A DNA stretch of 24,154 bases from CAZVCJ01 sp964625745 (GTDB lineage Bacteria > Chloroflexota > Anaerolineae > VGOG01): positions 1 to 24,154 of the forward strand of contig CAZVCJ010000051.1 in assembly GCA_964625745.1 (NCBI GenBank). Direction: 5' to 3'. The notes beneath the pieces are model-generated. The model saw only the letters and a program-made list of their open reading frames with translations, ran no database searches and was not told the DNA's origin. The translations under genes and the position numbers were made by a program. Positions 18,999 to 24,154 of the stretch are shown here, piece after piece (position 1 is the first letter of the stretch; the number at the start of each line of letters is the position of its first letter).

Positions 18999-19244
18999 AT
19001 GAATACCAGGCTACTGAATAGGATCAGCGTGGACCCAGACATCTGCCATGGTAGGCCTTGTATCCGGGGCACCCGCATTATGGTCACGGTCATCCTGGAC
19101 AATCTGGCCGAAGGGCTGTCGCCGACAGAGATCGTAGCTGAGTATCCGCCTCTGGTCGTGGAAGACGTACGGGCTGCCATTGCCTACGCTGCTATGTTGA
19201 CCAGAGAGGAAGAGCTCATCCCACTGGGAGTTGTGCCAGCGTGA
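18999..19244 (+). CDS. DUF433 antitoxin
   Basis: An 81-residue DUF433 protein. The core SVDPDICHGRPCIRGTRIMV is followed by the DNA-binding-like LSPTEIVAEYPPLVVEDVRAAIAYA. It is the antitoxin of the toxin gene that starts inside its stop codon (GTGA at 19241-19244). TAAGGAG lies 8-9 nt before ATG 18999. It is only distantly similar to the DUF433 protein at 15861, so the two did not arise by recent duplication. The 113 bp upstream (18886-18998) contain no convincing promoter; TTGCGT 17 bp before ATTATC is the best weak candidate. Confidence 0.88.
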   Translation: MNTRLLNRISVDPDICHGRPCIRGTRIMVTVILDNLAEGLSPTEIVAEYPPLVVEDVRAAIAYAAMLTREEELIPLGVVPA

Positions 19245-19609
19245 AGGTTAAACTGGACGAAAACTTAGGGCAATTGCATGCCGAATTGGTGCGTGACGTT
19301 GGCCACACCGTGCAGCGGGTGACTGAGCAGGGCCTGTCTGGGGCTACGGATTCAGCAGTGTGGCAACATGTGTGCGATACCGGGCGATTCTTCGTCACGC
19401 TAGACCTTGATTTCTCAGATGTGCGTCGGTTTAGACCGGGCACTCACCCCGGCATCTTGCTCATCAGACCACGTGGCAAAGGCCGTGGGGCCGTCGCGCG
19501 CGTTGTCCGGCGCGTTCTAGCGGAGCACGGGCTGGAGCCCTTGGTTGGCTGTCTGGCGGTGGCAGACGAGAGCAGAACGCGCATTCGCCGCCCTCCATCG
19601 TTGGATTGA
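19241..19609 (+). CDS. DUF5615 PIN-like toxin
   Basis: A 122-residue PIN-like nuclease-fold protein. The first acidic motif is in KVKLDEN (D6, E7), and the later acidic pair is in FFVTLDLDFSDVR, as in the Mut7-C/DUF5615 group. The middle carries ATDSAVWQHVCDTGR, the expected conserved aspartate. It is predicted to cleave RNA when freed from the DUF433 partner. GTG 19241 overlaps the antitoxin stop (GTGA), the usual coupling. Length and motifs are complete, unlike the broken copy at 16165, so the pair is probably active. Confidence 0.85.
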   Translation: MKVKLDENLGQLHAELVRDVGHTVQRVTEQGLSGATDSAVWQHVCDTGRFFVTLDLDFSDVRRFRPGTHPGILLIRPRGKGRGAVARVVRRVLAEHGLEPLVGCLAVADESRTRIRRPPSLD

Positions 19610-19616
19610 CTTTCGC

Positions 19617-19757
19617 ATGAGGGCCATGGCTTACTACTACGACCACCGCTCGGAGATTGATAGGAGCATTGAGGCGGACGAGGCATTTGCAGAGGCATTT
19701 GGCCGCAACAACCCCTCGCTCCTACAGGCAAGGCTGAGGGTGCTACAAAGTGGTTGA
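19617..19757 (+). pseudogene. Relic of a DUF433 antitoxin C-terminus
   Basis: The frame MRAMAYYYDHRSEIDRSIEA and onward repeats the last 44 residues of the DUF433 protein at 15861. By hand count, 19623-19757 and 16038-16172 share 113 of 135 bases with no gaps, including the stop codon. The N-terminal DUF433 core is missing. Many differences are synonymous, so the ancestor was under selection before or during divergence. It begins 7 nt after the toxin stop. Confidence 0.75.
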
Positions 19758-19774
19758 AAGAGAGGAGGAGAATC

Positions 19775-20125
19775 ATGTCTGTTATACTTCAGCAACGTGA
19801 CCTGCCTCGGGGCCAGGTCCGGGTGGACATTCGCATCGAAGCTGACCTGAACGTCTCGGCGTTTGTGGCACGGCGGAAAGTGACGGGCTATTTACTGGAT
19901 CACGTGAGCGATCACATGGCTGGCGACGAACCCAGCCTGGTAGTAGATGGGGAACGCTTTCTGTGGCGTGTGCCGGTCTACTTGGCCGTGCTGCCGCGAG
20001 GACGGTTAGGTCAGGTGGGGAATATTGACGTAGATGCCCAGAATGGTCAACTCTTGGTGACCAAGGAACTCATCGAGGAGATGCATTGCCATGCTCGGAC
20101 ACTTGTTGAAAGTCCCCCTGCATAA
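19775..20125 (+). CDS. Small conserved protein of unknown function
   Basis: A 116-residue soluble protein. I recognise the type but not a named family: a beta-rich domain with VSAFVARRKVTGYLLDHVS, then PSLVVDGERFLWRVPVYLAV, GQVGNIDVDAQNGQLLVT and a final helix ELIEEMHCHARTLVE. Similar proteins occur in Chloroflexota and cyanobacteria, often next to a C39-like cysteine protease, as here. ATG 19775 is preferred over the 19754 start because GAGGAGGAG precedes it. It overlaps the protease-like frame by 35 nt. A partner or inhibitor role for that protease is possible but unproven. Confidence 0.65.
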   Translation: MSVILQQRDLPRGQVRVDIRIEADLNVSAFVARRKVTGYLLDHVSDHMAGDEPSLVVDGERFLWRVPVYLAVLPRGRLGQVGNIDVDAQNGQLLVTKELIEEMHCHARTLVESPPA

Positions 20126-20495
20126 GATGTCGCAAACGGCCGATTGTCTGGCGGCCTGCGCCTCGATGGTACTTGACCACATTGGGCATCCAGTCGCCTA
20201 TGCTGATTTGCTCCACTTGCTCGGAATCGGGCCACTTGGCACACCGGCTCGTCGGATCACTCAGTGGGCTCACGGGATTGAACGGACTACTCAGTCCTCG
20301 CTGAGAATGTCCGCTAAATCCTCAAGTCCGTTGTTCCTGGCTGGACAAAAAACGCAAGTTGGTGTATCATATCCCCCGGCTTGTGTAAATACTGACAGAG
20401 GAAGGAGGAAGGATTGGATCAAACAGAGGCTCTGCTTAAAGAGATCACCGAGGCGCCGGGGGTGCCCGGCTACGAGGGCGAGGTGCGGGCGGTGA
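20091..20495 (+). pseudogene. Truncated C39/papain-like cysteine protease
   Basis: The first 65 residues look like the start of a C39-type bacteriocin-processing protease domain: LLKVPLHKMSQTADCLAACA, with the probable catalytic Cys in DCLAAC, then VAYADLLHLLGI and GTPARRITQWAHGIE. After about residue 68 the match stops. The catalytic His/Asp part (a DHAVVV-like strand) is absent, and the frame runs into the promoter and first 82 nt of the M42 peptidase gene with unlike, Arg-rich residues. I read it as 3'-truncated. It overlaps the preceding gene by 35 nt, suggesting former coupling. Confidence 0.55.
20342..20370 (+). promoter_or_regulatory. Promoter for the M42 peptidase gene
   Basis: TGGACA (20342-20347) and TATCAT (20365-20370) are separated by 17 bp and lie 44 bp before the TTG start at 20414. 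The spacer is A-rich at its left end. It lies within the degenerate 3' part of the protease relic, supporting the view that this stretch is no longer coding. Confidence 0.5.
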
Positions 20496-21484
20496 TCCGC
20501 CGCCATCTGGAGGGAATCACCACTGTCGAGCAGGACAAAATGGGCAGCATCATTTGTAAGAAAGCGGGGCTGGCTGACTCGCCCAAAGTGATGCTGGCCG
20601 GGCACATGGACGAGGTTGGCTTTATGGTCAGGCTCATCACCAAGGAGGGCTTCGTCAAGTTCGTCCCCCTGGGCGGCTGGTGGGATCAGGTGATGCTGGC
20701 CCAGCGCGTGGTCATCAAAACCGCTCAGGGCGACGTGTTCGGCGTCACCGGAGCCAAACCACCCCATATCCTGCCGCCCGAAGAGCGGAAGAAGATGGTC
20801 CCCAAGAAGGACATGTACATTGACATCGGGGCCAGCAGCGAGGAGGAGGTGAAGGAGCGAGGGGTTCGCCCCGGCGATCCCATCATCCCCGTCAGCGAGT
20901 TCGCTATCCTGGCTAATCCCAGGACCTACATGTCCAAAGCCTGGGACGACCGGGCCGGCTGCGCCCTCTTCGTCCAGGCCATCCAACGCCTGGCTGAGGA
21001 GTCTCACCCTAACACCGTCTACGGGGTGGGCACTGTTCAAGAAGAGGTAGGGCTCAGGGGAGCCAAGACCAGCGCCCACGTCATCTCGCCCGACGTGGCC
21101 ATTATCCTGGAGGTAGACATCGCTGGCGACGTGCCGGGAATCGAGCCGGAGGAATCGGCCATCAAGCTGGGCCAGGGGCCTTCCCTGCTGGTGTACGACG
21201 CTCGCATGATCCCTAACCTCAAGCTGCGGGACCTGGTGATCGAGACCGCCCAGGAGTTGGCGATTCCCTTGCAGTTCTCGGCCATGGAGGGCGGGGCCAC
21301 CGACGGCGGGATGATCCACGTTCACGCCGAAGGGGTCCCCTCAGTGGTCATTGGTGTGCCCACCCGCCACATCCATAGCCACGTGGGCATCCTGCACAGG
21401 GATGACTACGACCACGCTCTGGAGCTGATCGTGGCCCTGGTCAGAAAACTGGATGAGACCACGGTGCAGGGGTTGACGATTTAA
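20414..21484 (+). CDS. M42 family metallopeptidase (glutamyl/endoglucanase-type aminopeptidase)
   Basis: A 356-residue cytoplasmic di-metal aminopeptidase. Metal and catalytic blocks in order: AGHMDEVGFMV (His and Asp), KAWDDRAGCAL (bridging Asp), VQEEVGLRGA (general-base Glu and ligand Glu), ILEVDIAGD (Asp ligand) and HIHSHVGILH (His ligand). An EAPGVPGYEGEVR start is typical of the family. The start codon is TTG 20414, with GGAGGAAGG just upstream and no ATG nearby. Relatives form large tetrahedral dodecamers that trim peptides released by proteases. It is followed by atpA after an intergenic promoter, so it is probably a separate transcription unit. Confidence 0.93.
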   Translation: MDQTEALLKEITEAPGVPGYEGEVRAVIRRHLEGITTVEQDKMGSIICKKAGLADSPKVMLAGHMDEVGFMVRLITKEGFVKFVPLGGWWDQVMLAQRVVIKTAQGDVFGVTGAKPPHILPPEERKKMVPKKDMYIDIGASSEEEVKERGVRPGDPIIPVSEFAILANPRTYMSKAWDDRAGCALFVQAIQRLAEESHPNTVYGVGTVQEEVGLRGAKTSAHVISPDVAIILEVDIAGDVPGIEPEESAIKLGQGPSLLVYDARMIPNLKLRDLVIETAQELAIPLQFSAMEGGATDGGMIHVHAEGVPSVVIGVPTRHIHSHVGILHRDDYDHALELIVALVRKLDETTVQGLTI

Positions 21485-21491
21485 GTAGGAC

Positions 21492-21520
21492 TTGCGCTTT
21501 AGCCGTAACCCGTGTATACT
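21492..21520 (+). promoter_or_regulatory. Promoter for atpA-atpG
   Basis: TTGCGC (21492-21497) and TATACT (21515-21520) are separated by 17 bp, 44 bp before ATG 21564. The -35 box begins 8 nt after the peptidase stop. An upstream promoter this close to atpA fits with the absence of atpH directly before it. Confidence 0.55.
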
Positions 21521-21563
21521 ATTCGACGAGAGGTTTGACCCAACCAAGCAAAAGGAGGCGCCG

Positions 21564-23105
21564 ATGGCGGTGCGAGAGCGAGACGTTTTGATGGGAGATA
21601 TAACCCAGTTTCTCAGGCAGCGAATAGAGACCTTTGAGGTCTCAATCGAAGCCGTTGACGTGGGCACGGTGGTTGAGGTGGGCGACGGCATCGCCCGCAT
21701 CTCTGGCCTGGCTGGAGCGATGGCCAGCGAGCTGGTTGAGTTTGAGAGCGGCGTGCTGGGCATTGTCCTCAACCTGGAAGTGGACAACGTGGGCGTCATC
21801 ATCATGGGCGAGTACACCGACATTGAGGAGGGCCAAACGGTCCGTAGCACCGGGCGCATCGTCTCGGTGCCAGTGGGGGAGGCCCTCATTGGGCGCGTAA
21901 TCAATGCGGTGGGCGAGCCGGTGGATGGGAAAGGGCCAATTGAAACCGATAAACATCGCAAGATCGAGCGCATCGCTCCTGGCGTGGTGGCTCGTCAGCC
22001 TGTTGACACTCCTGTGCAAACGGGCATCAAAGCCATAGACTCCATGATCCCCATCGGCCGTGGGCAGCGGGAGTTGATCATCGGCGACCGCCAGACGGGG
22101 AAAACGGCCCTGGCCATTGATACCATCATCAATCAGAAGGGCAAAGACCTGATCTGCATCTACGTGGCCATCGGGCAGAAACAGGCCAACGTGGCGCGGG
22201 TGGTGGCTACGTTAGAGCAGTACGGTGCTATGGAGCATACGATTGTGATCGTGGCCGCTGCTTCGGATCCGGCCACTCAGCAGTACATCGCCCCCTACGC
22301 TGGCTGTGCCATGGGCGAGGAGTTCATGGAACAGGGGAAGGACGTTCTCATCGTCTACGACGACCTCACCAAGCACGCCTGGGCCTACCGCCAGGTAAGT
22401 CTGCTCCTCAGGCGCCCTCCCGGCCGCGAAGCTTACCCCGGCGACATCTTCTATCTCCACTCTCGTCTGCTGGAGCGGGCGGCCAAGCTCAATCCCGAAT
22501 ACGGCGGTGGCTCGCTGACTGCGCTCCCCATCGTCGAGACCCTGTTGGGCGACTTCACGACCTATATTCCCACCAACGTTATCTCCATCACCGACGGGCA
22601 GATCTACCTGGAGACCGATCTGTTCAACGCCGGCATCCGCCCGGCCCTGAACGTGGGCATCTCCGTCTCTCGGGTTGGTGGCGATGCTCAGACCAAGGCT
22701 ATGAAGGAGGTGGCGGGCAAGCTCAAGACGGACATGGCCCAGTACTACGAGTTGGCCGCTTTCGCCCAGTTTGGCTCTGAGTTGGATAGGGCCACTCGTG
22801 AGCAGTTGGATCGAGGCCAACGCATCACCGAGATCCTCAAGCAGCCCCAGTACGTGCCGATGCTCCTGGAGCAGCAGGTCATGGTTATCTACGCTGTGAC
22901 CAATGGTTTCCTGGATCACGTGCCAGTCGGAGAAGTGACTGACTGGGAGAGCAACTTCCATCGTTTCATGTCCGACGTGCATCCTGAGATAGGTCAGGCC
23001 ATCGCTACTCAGAAAGAGCTCCCCGATGAGCTGATGGAGGCTTTGGACGGGGCGATTCAGGAGTTCGACGGGAACGCGGTAAAAGTAGTGAAAGAAGAAG
23101 AATAG
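21564..23105 (+). CDS. atpA: F1F0 ATP synthase subunit alpha
   Basis: The non-catalytic nucleotide-binding subunit of the F1 head, 513 residues, the usual length. The N-terminal beta-barrel includes VGDGIARISGLAG. Walker A GDRQTGKTA starts at residue 174, and Walker B is in VLIVYDDLTKHAWAYRQ. SLLLRRPPGREAYPGDIFYLHSRLLERAAK and VGISVSRVGGDAQTKAMK follow, then the C-terminal helical domain. ATG 21564 has AAAGGAGG 6-7 nt upstream; the frame is open further upstream but those residues have no family match. Usually atpH precedes atpA, but here an M42 peptidase does, so the ATP synthase genes are split in this genome or this is a rearranged locus. Confidence 0.97.
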   Translation: MAVRERDVLMGDITQFLRQRIETFEVSIEAVDVGTVVEVGDGIARISGLAGAMASELVEFESGVLGIVLNLEVDNVGVIIMGEYTDIEEGQTVRSTGRIVSVPVGEALIGRVINAVGEPVDGKGPIETDKHRKIERIAPGVVARQPVDTPVQTGIKAIDSMIPIGRGQRELIIGDRQTGKTALAIDTIINQKGKDLICIYVAIGQKQANVARVVATLEQYGAMEHTIVIVAAASDPATQQYIAPYAGCAMGEEFMEQGKDVLIVYDDLTKHAWAYRQVSLLLRRPPGREAYPGDIFYLHSRLLERAAKLNPEYGGGSLTALPIVETLLGDFTTYIPTNVISITDGQIYLETDLFNAGIRPALNVGISVSRVGGDAQTKAMKEVAGKLKTDMAQYYELAAFAQFGSELDRATREQLDRGQRITEILKQPQYVPMLLEQQVMVIYAVTNGFLDHVPVGEVTDWESNFHRFMSDVHPEIGQAIATQKELPDELMEALDGAIQEFDGNAVKVVKEEE

Positions 23106-23110
23106 TCGGC

Positions 23111-23179
23111 TGGTCAGATGGTCGGATGGTCGAAAGATACACCTGACCAGGGACCACCTGACCACTTGACCAAGGACCA
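23111..23179 (+). repeat. Iterated TGGTC/GACCA repeat hairpin between atpA and atpG
   Basis: The left arm TGGTCAGATGGTCGGATGGT (23111-23130) repeats an 8-nt unit three times. The right arm (23141-23179) repeats its complement (CCTGACCA, GGACCA, CCTGACCA, CTTGACCA, AGGACCA). The arms can fold on each other. The hairpin could tune the relative expression of atpA and atpG (inference). Confidence 0.6.
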
Positions 23180-23196
23180 AAGTGAGGGGGTCTCAG

Positions 23197-24132
23197 TTGG
23201 CCACACTTCTTGAGATTCGCAGGCGCATCAAAAGCGTCAAGAACATCGGGCAGGTCACTCGTGCCATGCAGGCGGTGGCGGCTTCCAGGATGCAGCGAGC
23301 CCAGGCTCAGGTAAAGGCCACCCGTGTCTACGCCGAGAAAGCCTGGGAGGTGCTCACCCACCTGGCTGCCCAGGGGAAGGAGGGTGAGGAGCTCCACCCT
23401 CTGCTCCAGGTCCGTCCCTTGCACACCGTCGTCCTGGTGTTGCTGACGGGCGATAGAGGGTTGTGTGGAGCTTTCAATCACAATATCATCATGAAAGCCG
23501 TGGACTTCATAGAGGCGAGTGAGCGGCCGGTCAAGTTGATCACCGTGGGGCGCAAAGGGCGGGATTACATGTTGCGCCGAGGCGAGGACATCGTGGCCGA
23601 GTTCACCGGCATCCCCGACCAACCCAGGTTGGTGGATGTAACCCCCATCGCCAGGGTCGCCATCGTCGGCTTTCTGGAGGGCCGTTTCGACCAGGTGTGT
23701 CTGGCCTATAGTGATTTTATCAGCGTGCTCAACCAGCAGCCGACGGTCAAGCGCCTTCTGCCTATCATGCCGGCTGAGGTCGAGACTCAGGCTATGGGCG
23801 AGTACGTAGAAGGTGTTCGGCTCCCGTCAGCGATTGAGTACATCTATGAACCCGATCCTCGTTCTATCCTGGACCAGGTGCTACCGCGATTTACCGAACT
23901 CCAGATCTACCAGGCGGTCCTGGAGTCCATCGCCAGCGAGCACAGCGCTCGCATGGTGGCCATGCGCAACGCTTCTGACAACGCCGAGGAGCTGGTGGGG
24001 GGTCTAACACTGGAGTTCAACAAGGCCCGGCAGCGGGCCATCACCCTGGAGATCATGGACATCGCCGGCGGCGCCGAGGCCCTGGCCCAGGCGCGGGCAT
24101 ATAGCGGTTTTCATGTGGGTTTGATACAGTAA
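23197..24132 (+). CDS. atpG: F1F0 ATP synthase subunit gamma
   Basis: The central rotor stalk of F1, 311 residues, slightly longer than the usual 280-300. The N-terminal coil EIRRRIKSVKNIGQVTRAMQ and AVAASRMQRAQ is typical. The middle has LLTGDRGLCGAFNHNI, and the C-terminal coil has SEHSARMVAMRNASDNAEEL and TLEFNKARQRAITLEIMDI, the conserved end of the shaft. About 12 residues after the usual end (AYSGFHVGLIQ) are extra. TTG 23197 is chosen because GAGGGGG lies 6 nt before it and it aligns with normal gamma N-termini; GTG 23182 is the alternative. atpD would be expected next, beyond the window. Confidence 0.95.
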   Translation: MATLLEIRRRIKSVKNIGQVTRAMQAVAASRMQRAQAQVKATRVYAEKAWEVLTHLAAQGKEGEELHPLLQVRPLHTVVLVLLTGDRGLCGAFNHNIIMKAVDFIEASERPVKLITVGRKGRDYMLRRGEDIVAEFTGIPDQPRLVDVTPIARVAIVGFLEGRFDQVCLAYSDFISVLNQQPTVKRLLPIMPAEVETQAMGEYVEGVRLPSAIEYIYEPDPRSILDQVLPRFTELQIYQAVLESIASEHSARMVAMRNASDNAEELVGGLTLEFNKARQRAITLEIMDIAGGAEALAQARAYSGFHVGLIQ

Positions 24133-24154
24133 CCGCAGTACGTAAACCAGCCCT

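Overview
The window reads as a G+C-rich piece of a Chloroflexota chromosome, probably from an anaerobic Anaerolineae-like organism. This is inference. It rests on the protein families present (protein disulfide oxidoreductase, rubredoxin/NADH-rubredoxin reductase, several rubrerythrin-like proteins, DUF433/DUF5615 pairs, DUF2723), on dispersed repeats of the CTGAGC...GTCGAAGGG and GTCATTGCGAG types, and on short iterated repeats at gene junctions. Every gene I can support is on the + strand.

Layout. (1) 1-1038: the terminator of an upstream gene, a consensus promoter, a short DUF554-like relic, and a two-domain protein disulfide oxidoreductase (PDO). Its second redox motif reads TGA-P-Y-C where the family has C-P-Y-C, so the gene is best read as a selenoprotein. 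(2) 1040-3575: a MITE-like repeat, a rubredoxin too short for a routine ORF cut-off, an overlapping NAD(P)H-rubredoxin-reductase-like flavoprotein, and a half-ferritin plus double-ferritin pair. (3) 3660-6672: a Tat-exported metallophosphoesterase and transketolase. (4) 6676-8439: a second half-ferritin plus double-ferritin pair and a CDF metal exporter. Blocks 1-4 together look like peroxide/oxygen and metal handling in an anaerobe. (5) 8455-13849: a GH2 beta-galactosidase with an apparent ATA start, an in-frame MITE-like insertion and an inserted helical domain resembling the effector-associated (death-like) domains of bacterial conflict systems. It is followed by a coupled URO-D-fold protein and a broken DUF2723 gene. 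(6) 13880-15750: a strong promoter in front of a molybdo-oxidoreductase fragment, a site-2 protease with CBS domains, a Cys-rich small protein and a strong terminator. (7) 15780-16239: a promoter with a palindromic operator, a DUF433 antitoxin-like gene and a truncated DUF5615 toxin. (8) 16259-18885: a lipid-type operon of two short-chain dehydrogenases, an SCP2-like protein and a small membrane protein. (9) 18999-20495: an intact DUF433/DUF5615 pair, a relic copy of the first antitoxin's C-terminus, and a small conserved protein overlapping a broken C39-like cysteine protease. (10) 20342-24154: an M42 aminopeptidase, then atpA and atpG with their own promoter and no atpH directly upstream.

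The strongest points for follow-up are the UPYC selenocysteine candidate, the helical domain inside LacZ, repeat families that have entered genes without breaking the frame, and the two-gene ferritin cassette present twice.
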